This document shows, one piece after another, positions 18,712 to 27,351 of a DNA stretch of 64,000 bases. Each line of letters opens with the position of its first letter. Within the stretch, counting starts at the first letter, position 1. The notes under the pieces are model-generated. The model worked only from the letters and a program-made list of their open reading frames with translations. It searched no databases and was not told the DNA's origin. The DNA is from Membranihabitans maritimus (GTDB taxonomy: Bacteria > Bacteroidota > Bacteroidia > Chitinophagales > Saprospiraceae): positions 1 through 64,000 of the forward strand of contig NZ_JAJSLW010000023.1 in assembly GCF_021729145.1 (NCBI RefSeq). The letters run 5' to 3'. The translations under genes and the position numbers were made by a program.

Positions 18712-18736
18712 GCCCTTTCTTTATTCTAGAGAGGGC
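18712..18736 (+). terminator. possible terminator hairpin after the DUF5103 gene
   Basis: GCCCTTTCT pairs with AGAGAGGGC (one G-U) across a 7-nt loop, starting 8 nt beyond the stop. There is no proper T run on the plus strand, so it may be only an mRNA 3' structure. Confidence 0.35.
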
Positions 18737-18973
18737 CTTGAAAATTTAATATCTTCATTTTTACTAATTAGAGGTTGTTTATGTCAAGGGGCATCCCTTC
18801 GGAAAAAAGCCATTAATGAGTTATTGTTAAAGGTAAATTTTATTTTATACTCGGTATGCTTTCTTGATACATGTTCCGCATTTACCCTCGAAATCATCTT
18901 CGCCTAAAATAAAATTTATTACTTTATTCTTCCATCATGAAAATTTAAACAAGCTCTAAGAAATTATAATTTT

Positions 18974-19186
18974 CTATACATTCCCATCAGTCACCCGGAA
19001 GGAAACATTACATATTACACCGTAAGAACTGATTTTTCCGTCACTGACATGGCATTTCATATCTTTTACATATACGGAATCAATATTTCTCACTGTTTTG
19101 GACACTTCTGTTACGACAGATTGCACAGCATCATCAAAACTTTTTTCGCTGGAACCGATTACTTCAATTACTTTTACTATTGCCAT
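18974..19186 (-). CDS. dodecin family flavin-binding protein
   Basis: The 70-residue protein matches dodecin: VKVIEVIGSSEKSFDDAVQSVV, SKTVRNIDSVYVKDMKCHV, and DGKISSYGVICNVSFRV. Dodecins form dodecamers that store flavins. At the place of the flavin-stacking Trp of the archaeal/proteobacterial type (LRNLRW) this protein reads VRNIDS, so the ligand stacking residue is not Trp; this variant form is common in Bacteroidota as far as I recall. Stand-alone gene. Confidence 0.9.
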   Translation of the reverse strand: MAIVKVIEVIGSSEKSFDDAVQSVVTEVSKTVRNIDSVYVKDMKCHVSDGKISSYGVICNVSFRVTDGNV

Positions 19187-19275
19187 TTTATTATATTTTA
19201 TTTATTAAATATGCAAAATAATATAGCAATAAATAATTGATATTCCAAAAAGAAATAAAGAAGTTTATATGAGAT

Positions 19276-20022
19276 TTAAAGACATTTTTTAAACGCTTTC
19301 AGCCAATGGCTGGCCATCAGTTGTGCACCGGGTAAAGCCGGGTGTACTCCATCTGGAGCCCAATAGGAGGCAGGGGCTTTTTCCAATGCCTTGTCAAAAA
19401 TGGATTGGAAAGGCACAAATTCTGCCTTATATTTCCTTGCCAACTCTTTTGCAAAAGTACGGTATTGGTCAAAAACAGGGATCCATTTATCTTTTTCAAT
19501 GGCTTTGCCATCGAGGAGTATAAACGGTTCGCAAATGATCAATTTGATATCTGGCAATTGATCTTTTGTTTTCTGTAATAAATTGTCGTAGTCTTCTCGA
19601 TATACCTGTGGGGTGCCTTTATAGTCCCGAAGGGAATGCCAATGGTCATTTACACCGATTAGAATACTCAGGACATTGGGGTTGAGAGCAAAGCAGTCTT
19701 CTTCCCATCGATCGCGAAGTTGAAATACTTTATTTCCACTAATCCCTTTATTGTATATATCCAATTGCATTTCAGGGTATTCTTCCAATAATCCGGCTGC
19801 GGACAGGAAAGCGTAGCCTCTTCCAAGTGCATTAGTTGAATTAGGTTTCGGGTCCAGTTTGTCTCTCCCGGCATCGGTGATGGAATCCCCTTGAAAAAGT
19901 ACGGTTTTTATATTTGATTTAGAAAGAGCCTTTTTGGTATAATGTGGAAAAGGAGTATTAGCTAGTACGGTTCCTGAAGCTAAAATGGCGGGGGTGGTTT
20001 TTACGAAATTTCTTCTTTTCAT
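19276..20022 (-). CDS. SGNH/GDSL-type esterase, Tat-exported
   Basis: The 248-residue protein opens MKRRNFVKTTPAILASG, a twin-arginine (RRxFVK) signal. SGNH blocks are in order: block I LFQGDSITDAG with the Ser, a GNKVFQLRDRW segment with block II Gly, block III ILIGVNDHW with Asn, and block V DGVHPALPG with Asp and His. Such enzymes deacetylate or hydrolyse sugar esters in plant or microbial polysaccharides. Neighbours give no pathway clue. Confidence 0.9.
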   Translation of the reverse strand: MKRRNFVKTTPAILASGTVLANTPFPHYTKKALSKSNIKTVLFQGDSITDAGRDKLDPKPNSTNALGRGYAFLSAAGLLEEYPEMQLDIYNKGISGNKVFQLRDRWEEDCFALNPNVLSILIGVNDHWHSLRDYKGTPQVYREDYDNLLQKTKDQLPDIKLIICEPFILLDGKAIEKDKWIPVFDQYRTFAKELARKYKAEFVPFQSIFDKALEKAPASYWAPDGVHPALPGAQLMASHWLKAFKKCL

Positions 20023-20052
20023 GTATTATGACAATTTATCTATTTGATTACA

Positions 20053-20682
20053 TCACAATTTATAATCGATTGTTTGATGGATTAAAGTTAATGACCATTT
20101 ATATCTTACTGCAAGAATACGGATAATAATTATTAAAACTACGGTCGCTATGATATTGATATCGTGATTGAAGTTAAAATTTTCTAAAATGAGGTAGCAT
20201 AATCCTCCAGTCAGGCAGGCCGTAGCATATATTTCCTTCCTGAATATTAGTGGGACTATATTAGTGAGTAAATCCCTTATTACTCCTCCGAAAACAGCTG
20301 AAATAACACCCATCGTTAAAGCAATCACGGGATGAAAGCCTAATTCTAATGTCTTTTCCAATCCGAGAATAGTAAATATGGCGATTCCTATCGTATCGAA
20401 TAAAAATAGTGTTTTCCGCAGTTTCAGGATGAATGGGTTGAAAAGCAGAACGAGTAAATATCCGGTAAAAACGTATAGTAAGTATTCAGGATTTTTAACC
20501 CACAGAACTGGTGCATCACCTAAAAGAACGTCTCTAAGCATTCCGCCACCCAATGCCGTAACAAAGGCTATTACTAGCGAGCCGAATAAATCAAACTTGT
20601 TGTTCAAGGCCGTCATAGTGCCACTGATAGCGAAAACAATCGTACCGAGAATGTCCAGAATTGTAATGTATTGCATATCCAT
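20053..20682 (-). CDS. TRIC/UPF0126-type membrane channel protein
   Basis: The 209-residue protein has about seven hydrophobic segments and two repeated modules, each with a Gly-rich loop: FAISGTMTALNNKFDLFGSLVIAFVTALGGGMLRDVLLGD and VISAVFGGVIRDLLTN. This is the bacterial trimeric intracellular cation (TRIC)/YicG family, a monovalent cation channel of the inner membrane. Start at ATG 20682 or 20676. It lies 13 nt after the FUSC gene and is probably co-transcribed with it. Confidence 0.9.
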   Translation of the reverse strand: MDMQYITILDILGTIVFAISGTMTALNNKFDLFGSLVIAFVTALGGGMLRDVLLGDAPVLWVKNPEYLLYVFTGYLLVLLFNPFILKLRKTLFLFDTIGIAIFTILGLEKTLELGFHPVIALTMGVISAVFGGVIRDLLTNIVPLIFRKEIYATACLTGGLCYLILENFNFNHDINIIATVVLIIIIRILAVRYKWSLTLIHQTIDYKL

Positions 20683-20695
20683 ACCGTTGGTTGTC

Positions 20696-22960
20696 TTAGC
20701 TGTATTTAATATTTAGGTTTCCTTGTTCAAGGATAGCTGAATTTCGGGCAGAACTACTGAGGTGTTGCAAAAGTTGCGTCAGGGAAAGTAACTCTTCGAC
20801 AAAAAACAATTCATTTATCCGGTTGACATATACTTCCGTATATCCCCCGGAAAGTAGGGAAGCATCTTTTTGCAATCTGTCAATATCGTCCTGCATTTCC
20901 TTTTTCATGTTGTTGACAATTTCATGGGTCATATTATGGTCTTCCTGCTGCAAGTCAATATCATTGATTACGGTTGTCCAATACTTACGTACAAAATCAA
21001 AATACGATACTAAATACGCCTTTTCTAGAATATAATCCTTGTGACGTTGGAGAAAAAGACCAAAATTAGAACAAACAGATAGGATCCCGGAAGAAAGTAA
21101 TATCCATTCTGAATATTCCGATACAGGGCCTTGTTTGGTCTTGGGTTCAGACAAAATACGTTGGTAGGAGTTCATGAAGTTTCCCATTTTCAGTTGGGCG
21201 TCTTTTCTATTGATTTTATAGTTCGTAATATTTACCTCCCTGTGGCCTAATTCTGATAATATACTCTTGAAATAAAGGAGGGAAGCATTGAGTGAGTCAA
21301 TCAGAAAATATTTTATGCTCTTGTTCTCCCAGTAAGGAAATAAAAGCCGGATTGAAAAAATACATAAGACTGCTGCCAGGCAAGTATCTATAAACCTGAA
21401 AAAGGCGGATGGAATAAAATCACGGTCCAGAAACCGATAAAGGAAGAGGATGTAAACCGTAAAAAAGATGGAGGCTACTACATAGTTTTTATTCAGAAAT
21501 GAAAAACCACCGAAAAAAGCAATCAAAAAAAGAATACTGCTAATGACATGGCCGGGACTGGCAGTGACAAACAGGAAGTAAGCCAGGATTACTCCACCCG
21601 TAGTCCCCAGTACCCGATAAACCAGTCTTTGTCGAGAAACCCTGTATCCTGGTTTGAGAATTACAAGCGACGTGAACAGGGCCCAATTGGGATTTTGAAA
21701 GTTTAGTAACTGCGCAATTAAATAAGCAGACAGGGCCGTAACAGCGACACGTAGAGCATACCTGAAATACCCGGAATGAAATGTGAAATGACCGGCCAGT
21801 CTGTCAATACGAAGTCGATCACTGGTTTCAAAATGTCTGATGGTTTGGGGGGTAACGTCATCCATTGAAAAATTTTTATCTTCTTGTACAATGGAAAAGA
21901 GTTGATTTAAAGTAGCTAATTGCTGCTTGATATAGATTTGGATGATTTTGTGGGTTCTATATGCATAATCCGAACTTAATTCGTGTTCGGAAATATCCCG
22001 CAAATTATCCATTTCATTTTGTAATTCTTGAGTCTTTTGCGATAATTCGGATTTCAGGTCATCAAAATTAGCCCGAGAATTTTGATCAAAAACGTCGTTC
22101 AGTACACGGATAGAATGTCCAATATGTGTATTGATTTCTATCATGAGCCTTTTTGCCTGGTTATCATCGTCGATATTAAAGGCCTGGTATAATTTCCAGG
22201 ATGTAGCTATTGCTTCATCGAAAAGGTCAACCAGGGCTGCGAAAATATAGAGAAACCGTCCCATTCTATTTCTCGGGTTGATTTTGTAACCATAGTCGCG
22301 CATAAGCATAGCCCTTACTTTTTCGTGACTCGCACTGACCTCCGCTTGCTTATTGGATAGTTCCATTTGGATTTGGGCACTATCAAAATCGGGTTGGAAT
22401 AATTTTTCACGCAATTCAAAGTATTCAGCTGTCAGGTTTATGGTTTTTGACAATCTTCGTGACACCTGGATGGGGCGCTGGATAAAGTGCATAACCGATG
22501 CAAAAATAATATACCAGGCACCGCCAAAAAAAATCAACAAAGTAGCATGAAGTATTTCAGATGGACCGGATAAATTGGATGCAAACCCCAGGGAAAGCAT
22601 AATTGCAAGATTGGATACAAAGGCTACCTTTCCGAAATGGTAAGAGAAAGGGGCTAGAAAGCTGAATAGAAATATAAAACCGAAAAGAACAGCATATAGT
22701 AGGATAGGAAAAGAGGCAGAAAATGAAATAATGGAAAATAATAGCGGGCTTGTTATCAGGGAAAAACCCATTAATTTGAGTTTTCTCGGTAATTCAGCCG
22801 GTAAATCAATTCCAGAGATAAAAGTTGATCCTAGTAGTAAAAGCAATCCATCGGTAGGCTTTCCAAGGAAACTCATAATTACAAAAGGAATGGCTCCACC
22901 CAGTACCATCCTAAAAGCAAATTCAGTATCTTCGGATTTAAGGAATTCTTTTACAGCCAC
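20696..22960 (-). CDS. FUSC family inner-membrane protein (YccS/YhfK-like)
   Basis: The 754-residue protein has the repeated layout of the FUSC family: an N-terminal bundle of about five to six membrane helices (residues ~15-160), a long cytoplasmic helical part (~170-385), a second bundle (~390-540, including WALFTSLVILKPGYRVSRQRLVYRVLGTTGG, the family signature), and a helical C-terminus. Related proteins export aromatic acids (AaeB) or fusaric acid, but no substrate can be given. It is first in a two-gene unit with the TRIC protein and divergent from the MmcQ gene. Confidence 0.9.
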   Translation of the reverse strand: MAVKEFLKSEDTEFAFRMVLGGAIPFVIMSFLGKPTDGLLLLLGSTFISGIDLPAELPRKLKLMGFSLITSPLLFSIISFSASFPILLYAVLFGFIFLFSFLAPFSYHFGKVAFVSNLAIMLSLGFASNLSGPSEILHATLLIFFGGAWYIIFASVMHFIQRPIQVSRRLSKTINLTAEYFELREKLFQPDFDSAQIQMELSNKQAEVSASHEKVRAMLMRDYGYKINPRNRMGRFLYIFAALVDLFDEAIATSWKLYQAFNIDDDNQAKRLMIEINTHIGHSIRVLNDVFDQNSRANFDDLKSELSQKTQELQNEMDNLRDISEHELSSDYAYRTHKIIQIYIKQQLATLNQLFSIVQEDKNFSMDDVTPQTIRHFETSDRLRIDRLAGHFTFHSGYFRYALRVAVTALSAYLIAQLLNFQNPNWALFTSLVILKPGYRVSRQRLVYRVLGTTGGVILAYFLFVTASPGHVISSILFLIAFFGGFSFLNKNYVVASIFFTVYILFLYRFLDRDFIPSAFFRFIDTCLAAVLCIFSIRLLFPYWENKSIKYFLIDSLNASLLYFKSILSELGHREVNITNYKINRKDAQLKMGNFMNSYQRILSEPKTKQGPVSEYSEWILLSSGILSVCSNFGLFLQRHKDYILEKAYLVSYFDFVRKYWTTVINDIDLQQEDHNMTHEIVNNMKKEMQDDIDRLQKDASLLSGGYTEVYVNRINELFFVEELLSLTQLLQHLSSSARNSAILEQGNLNIKYS

Positions 22961-23061
22961 AAATTGTATTTTTAATACTATAAAGGTTTAATTTAAAAAT
23001 TTTGTTTGCAATTTTTTTGATAAGTATTTTTAAAAATTATTTATTTTTATTTGCCTGAGTT

Positions 23062-23427
23062 ATGGATATTTTATCTTTTAGAGATTATTGTCTTTCTTTG
23101 CCCGGGGTTACAGAATCTTTTCCTTTTGGAGAAGATACCTTGGTATTTAAAGTAGGTGGTAAGATTTTTGCATTGGCAGGGATTAATTTATTCGAGTCGT
23201 TTAATGTAAAATGCGATCCTGAGAAAGCAATCGAACTGAGGGATCAATACCCCGAAGTCATTCCCGGATATCATATGAATAAGAGACATTGGAATACAGT
23301 TTCTGTAACGGGGAGGGTACCTGAAAATTTATTGAAAAACTGGATATCCGAATCGTACCATCTTGTGTTTCAGAGTCTGTCAAAAAAGATCCGAGAAGAA
23401 TTAGATAAGAAGGATACAGATAGGTAA
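23062..23427 (+). CDS. MmcQ/YjbR family protein
   Basis: The 121-residue protein matches the MmcQ/YjbR domain: YCLSLPGVTESFPFGEDTLVFKVGGKIFAL, NVKCDPEKAIELRDQYPEV, HMNKRHWNTV and YHLVFQSLSKK. The fold (CyaY-like) is reported to bind DNA in some members; the role is not established. A single gene with an A+T-rich upstream region shared with the divergent FUSC gene. Confidence 0.9.
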   Translation: MDILSFRDYCLSLPGVTESFPFGEDTLVFKVGGKIFALAGINLFESFNVKCDPEKAIELRDQYPEVIPGYHMNKRHWNTVSVTGRVPENLLKNWISESYHLVFQSLSKKIREELDKKDTDR

Positions 23428-23729
23428 TGATTATTATTTACCCCTGGCGTAGATTTAAAGTAAGCCTAATATTTGAATTTTATCCGTTCCTATTTTACGT
23501 TATGTTGGATTGACTCGATTTTTTTATCGAAATACCGTCGATATCAGTAATACACCTGAATATTAGTAGAGTCGGATAGAAATTCTGGGGGATGGTTGCA
23601 ATTTTATATCCCGTGCCCTTTAATTTTCATTTTTCTTTTGAACTATAATCCATTTAGTACAATGTGATTTTATCCATCTCTTCTTGTCCCTATTTCATTT
23701 TGATAAAAGAGTATCGGTATTTCTATGGT

Positions 23730-23760
23730 ATTCTCACTCTTATTTTGTGAGAATTTTTTT
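23730..23760 (+). terminator. possible intrinsic terminator
   Basis: ATTCTCAC pairs perfectly with GTGAGAAT across a 9-nt loop and is followed by seven T. The stem has only three G-C pairs. It lies about 300 nt beyond the MmcQ stop, so it would end a long 3' UTR or a separate small RNA. Confidence 0.35.
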
Positions 23761-23832
23761 ACGAACGGGACAAGCAAAAGAACATTGTGGACAGTATTGG
23801 AAAGTAAAGAGAGCGAAAAGGTTTTTATTTTA

Positions 23833-24016
23833 ACGTGAGTTCGACAGAGAATATAAGAGCTCTGAAGGGGCGAAATATTATTAACCCTGGGTGCCGACCC
23901 TGGGTGGAAAACAAGTAAAATCGTCTATTCTGGCATTGATTTCCACAAAGTGATGCCTTGGGCATTGCATTTTCAGCAAAAATAATGACAGAATCAATTA
24001 TTCGTCGAGCTGACGT
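23833..24016 (+). mobile_element. MITE-like element, copy 1 (184 bp)
   Basis: The element begins ACGTGAGTTCGAC and ends with GTCGAGCTGACGT, imperfect inverted ends. It is flanked by a 7-bp direct repeat TATTTTA (23826-23832 and 24017-24023), as left by transposition. Inside are a CCCTGGGT motif present twice and the segment ATGACAGAATCAATTATTCG shared with the other copies. It is too short for a transposase. Confidence 0.85.
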
Positions 24017-24261
24017 TATTTTATGCAATTGAGTAATCCAGGAAGGTTAGAAGAATTTAAAATAATGAGAAAAAAATTTCAGGAATAATGGCCAGTAATT
24101 ATTTTATTCCACATTTCAATGCTGTAGTTGGGGCAAAAATCTACATGGAAATATTTGCTGTGACTAATGAGAAAATTTAATGTATCTTTTTCGTTCCAAT
24201 GGAATAATTAGGATAAACAGAACTGCAAGGGTATTGGCAAGTTTGATTTTTAAAGCATGTA

Positions 24262-24924
24262 ATGTATAAATATTTAGAGAATAGAAAATATGAAGTTCTT
24301 CTAACCGCATTAATTTTACATTTATATATTGGAATCTTCTTAAGTAATCTATTACTATATATAAAAGTAATCTGGCCGATCAATATGGTCATTTTAGGTA
24401 TAGCCAGTCTGGGGATTTACCTCGGTAAAGGCAGGTCGCGTACTCAAATCAAAAACGTATTACTTCTTTTAGTAATAGCTTTACCCATTAGTATCCCGTT
24501 CTTTAGCGGGTGGAATTATTTTATGCCCATTTTAAGTTTTATATATTGCCTGTTTTTTGGGTATATTTTTATTGATATCTTTAAATTCCTGGTTAAGCCG
24601 GGGTATATAAATACAGACATTATTTCTGCTTCCATTTGTGGGTTTTTCCTGATTATAGAAATGGCTGTTTTTTTATTACAGGGATTTTATTATTTGAATA
24701 GTGATACTTTCACTCAAATAAATGAAACGAATCCCGCTACCGTATTTATGGACCTGGTTTATTTTAGCACCATTACAGTTACTACGGTAGGGTTTGGGGA
24801 CATTTCGCCGGATACCTATTCAGTGAAGCTTATTGTATCCGTCCTGACAGTAATTAGTCATTTCTATACGGTGGTACTTATTGGAATTTTAATCAGTAAA
24901 TTTTCGTCAAATCAAAATAAATAA
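24262..24924 (+). CDS. potassium channel family protein
   Basis: The 220-residue protein has four to five hydrophobic helices, then a pore module: FMDLVYFSTITVTTVGFGDISPD contains the pore helix and the K+ selectivity filter TVGFGD near residue 187, followed by a final membrane helix (VSVLTVISHFYTVVLIGIL). There is no C-terminal RCK or cyclic-nucleotide domain. It is expected to conduct K+ across the inner membrane. The bestrophin gene follows after 6 nt, so the pair is co-transcribed. Confidence 0.9.
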   Translation: MYKYLENRKYEVLLTALILHLYIGIFLSNLLLYIKVIWPINMVILGIASLGIYLGKGRSRTQIKNVLLLLVIALPISIPFFSGWNYFMPILSFIYCLFFGYIFIDIFKFLVKPGYINTDIISASICGFFLIIEMAVFLLQGFYYLNSDTFTQINETNPATVFMDLVYFSTITVTTVGFGDISPDTYSVKLIVSVLTVISHFYTVVLIGILISKFSSNQNK

Positions 24925-24930
24925 TTATCA

Positions 24931-25950
24931 ATGCATACCGGTAGTCATTATAAAGTAAGAGAGTTTTTATTATGGACCAGAAGATCTATTTACAAATTGA
25001 TCTTGATAGCGCTACTACCTACTTTATTGTATGAAGTTTTTGATTTAAAGTGGTTGGCTATTCCCTGGGTTCCCATCGCTTTGGTAGGAACTGCTGCTGC
25101 GTTTATTGCAGGATTTAAGAATACTCAAACCTATAACAGGTTATGGGAAGCCCGTAAGATCTGGGGTGCTATTATCAATGACAGCAGGGCATGGGGCATG
25201 ATGATCAGAGATTTTATCAATAATAAAATAGCCACTTCACCTAAAAGCCATGAAGAATTGCACGTGATTCATACCCGGATTATATATAGACATATCGCAT
25301 GGTTAACAGCCCTTCGCTATCAATTGAGACAACCCCAGGACTGGGAGAATTCAAATAAAGCCCATTTTAAAGAATACAGGAAGCACTATAGCGTTCCTGA
25401 ATGGGAAGTGCCCATGGAAGAGGAAATCAAAACATTTCTTTCAGTAGACGATCTAAATTATATTTTGTCCAAGAAGAACAGGGCAACGCAGTTATTAGCC
25501 CTGCAATCCCATGAGTTGAAAATTTTACGTGGTGATGATTTCATAGAAGAACATGCATATGTGAAACTCGAAAGTACATTGAAGGATTTTTATGCGCACC
25601 AGGGTAAGGCAGAACGAATTAAGAAATTTCCCTATCCACGCCAATTTTCCAGTATTAATCTATTTTTTATTATGCTACTGGTCGTTTTGTTGCCGTTCGG
25701 ATTGCTACAACCTTTTGCGGAATTGGGGAAATATGGAGTTTGGTTGACCATCCCTTTTACGGTGGTTGTTGGATGGGTTTTTATGTCCCTTGAGCAAGTG
25801 GGCGAGAGTACGGAAAATCCTTTCGAAGGAGGAGCCAATGATATTCCTATGGCGGCACTTAGCAGAACTATTGAGATCGACCTTCGGGATATGTTGGACG
25901 AAGAAGAGTTACCCCCCGCAGTGGAAGCTGTGAATAAGATATTGATGTAG
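24931..25950 (+). CDS. bestrophin family anion channel
   Basis: The 339-residue protein matches bacterial bestrophins: two N-terminal membrane helices (LILIALLPTLLYEV and IALVGTAAAFIAGF), the signature FKNTQTYNRLWEARKIWGAIINDSRAWG, and a second pair of helices around residues 240-285. Family members form pentameric channels, for anions in eukaryotes and for cations in some bacteria. The acidic tail (LDEEELPP) is typical. It directly follows the K+ channel gene. Confidence 0.9.
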   Translation: MHTGSHYKVREFLLWTRRSIYKLILIALLPTLLYEVFDLKWLAIPWVPIALVGTAAAFIAGFKNTQTYNRLWEARKIWGAIINDSRAWGMMIRDFINNKIATSPKSHEELHVIHTRIIYRHIAWLTALRYQLRQPQDWENSNKAHFKEYRKHYSVPEWEVPMEEEIKTFLSVDDLNYILSKKNRATQLLALQSHELKILRGDDFIEEHAYVKLESTLKDFYAHQGKAERIKKFPYPRQFSSINLFFIMLLVVLLPFGLLQPFAELGKYGVWLTIPFTVVVGWVFMSLEQVGESTENPFEGGANDIPMAALSRTIEIDLRDMLDEEELPPAVEAVNKILM

Positions 25951-26437
25951 TATGCCGGCCAGGTAAGGATTAGAGTGATTCATGCCGAGGCATCTCTCAA
26001 TGCTATAACCCTAAGGTTTCATCGATTATAAATTTATCTCTTTAGGTCTTTTTTGGATCCTGTCACTTTCATATTTGTACAAGGGTACAAGGTATAGGTA
26101 GTTTTTATTTTGTAGCATATTCTTTGTTCATTTGTCTTGAATCAAAGGAATCAATATTCAAGACAAAATAATCGCTTTCGCATATAGCTGGGCTCATCCC
26201 ACCTTCGAGGCGGAGCTCTCGGTTCGCTCATCAACCGTACATTTAGCACGCTTGGTCTTCGACTTCATTCAGTCATGTATTTTGTCACCTGCTTCCGCTT
26301 CAATAGAGTTTTGAATACAAATAGTATTAACCAGAAAATCTTCTGTCGGCCGTAGAGCCGGTTAATAAGTAGAACCCTGGAGAATGTGAAAATATAAGCA
26401 ATTGCTTATGCAAAAACGAGTGATTTTGCATTTCGTA
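25951..26437. other. intergenic region with inverted repeats and a GC-richer block
   Basis: The gap between the convergent bestrophin and aminotransferase genes holds a perfect 12-bp inverted repeat (TTTGTCTTGAAT at 26131-26142 with its complement at 26156-26167) and a GC-richer block at about 26185-26300 containing GGAGCTCTCGGTTCGCTC. The block has no ORF I trust. Its origin is unknown. Confidence 0.5.
26394..26431. repeat. 16-bp perfect palindrome overlapping an 8-bp hairpin
   Basis: ATAAGCAATTGCTTAT (26394-26409) is a perfect palindrome. It overlaps a hairpin formed by ATGCAAAA (26408-26415) and TTTTGCAT (26424-26431) with an 8-nt loop. The pair lies 6-43 nt beyond the stop of the minus-strand aminotransferase gene and may be a 3' structure or a protein-binding site. 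Confidence 0.6.
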
Positions 26438-27349
26438 TTACCCTTCTAACTCAACAATAGGAATACTCAGTTTGGGGATCAGTGAACGGAATTCTGATTG
26501 TATATTGTCAAAAAGATTGTTACTGTTGTTTTTGATTTTACGGCCATCTATTTCTACAATAGGTGTAAGTTCACCCATTGATCCAGTAGCAAAAACTTGA
26601 TCTGCACTGTAACATTCCGATAGACTTATATTCCGTTCGATACATGGTATTTCCAGGTCTTTGCAGCAATCGATGATACATCCGCGGGTTATTCCATGGA
26701 GACAAGCGTCAGCAGTAGGTGTGTATACGATATCGTTTTTGATAATAAAGATGTTTGTCCCATTTAATTCCGCAACAAAGCCGTAGGCATCTAACATGAG
26801 CCCTGCATCAACTCCGGCAAAATTGGCTTGTATTTTGGCAAGAATATTATTGAGTAAGTTATTGTGATGGATTTTAGAATCCAGATGGCGGGGAGAATTT
26901 CGCTGGATAGCTGAACTTATTACCCGAATTCCCGATTGATTGTCATATACCGGGGGTTTCCATTCGGCAAGGACTATTAGACAAGGACCGAATTGGTTCA
27001 GCCTTGGATCCATGCCGCTGGTAATTTTTTCACCACGGGTAAGGGTAAGGCGGATGTGTACATCCCGATCCATCTTATTGGCACGAAGAGTCTGAAAAAT
27101 AGCATTGCGGATAAATGTCCGCGAAGGAATTTCTTTAAAGGCCAATGCCTTGGCAGAATGAAATAAACGGTCCAGGTGATGATCCAGGACGAAAACCCCT
27201 TCCTTGTATACCCTGATTCCCTCCCATACGGCGTCCCCTCCTTGCACTGAGCTATCGAATACAGAGACTTTTGCTTCGTGTCTGGGTACCAATTGATCTT
27301 TTACCCAAACCTGTATGTCCTCATTGCGCGTATCAAATTGTTGCAGCAT
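26438..27349 (-). CDS. class IV aminotransferase (branched-chain type)
   Basis: From the ATG at 27349 (2 nt after the stop of the upstream gene) the protein has 303 residues. It has the fold-type IV PLP pattern: FDSSVQGGDAVWEGIRVYKEGVFVLDHHLDRL near the N-terminus, the PLP-lysine in DSKIHHNNLLNNILA, EAD-equivalent DAYGFVAELNGTNIFII, and HGITRGCIIDCC. Branched-chain aminotransferase or a related keto-acid/amino-acid transaminase is likely. The tight link to a sulfotransferase-like gene recurs in Bacteroidota as far as I recall and hints at a special substrate. Confidence 0.88.
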   Translation of the reverse strand: MLQQFDTRNEDIQVWVKDQLVPRHEAKVSVFDSSVQGGDAVWEGIRVYKEGVFVLDHHLDRLFHSAKALAFKEIPSRTFIRNAIFQTLRANKMDRDVHIRLTLTRGEKITSGMDPRLNQFGPCLIVLAEWKPPVYDNQSGIRVISSAIQRNSPRHLDSKIHHNNLLNNILAKIQANFAGVDAGLMLDAYGFVAELNGTNIFIIKNDIVYTPTADACLHGITRGCIIDCCKDLEIPCIERNISLSECYSADQVFATGSMGELTPIVEIDGRKIKNNSNNLFDNIQSEFRSLIPKLSIPIVELEG

Positions 27350-27351
27350 TT

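Larger units (their letters stand above)
23428..24261. other. intergenic region holding a MITE copy
   Basis: This 834-bp gap contains the possible terminator at 23730-23760 and MITE copy 1 at 23833-24016. I see no gene in the rest. Confidence 0.6.

Noticed and set aside
26185..26300. Group II intron domain V remnant
   Set aside because: The fragment GTACGGTTGATGAGCGAACC on the minus strand recalls a domain V tail, but the conserved catalytic triad and stem order are not present.
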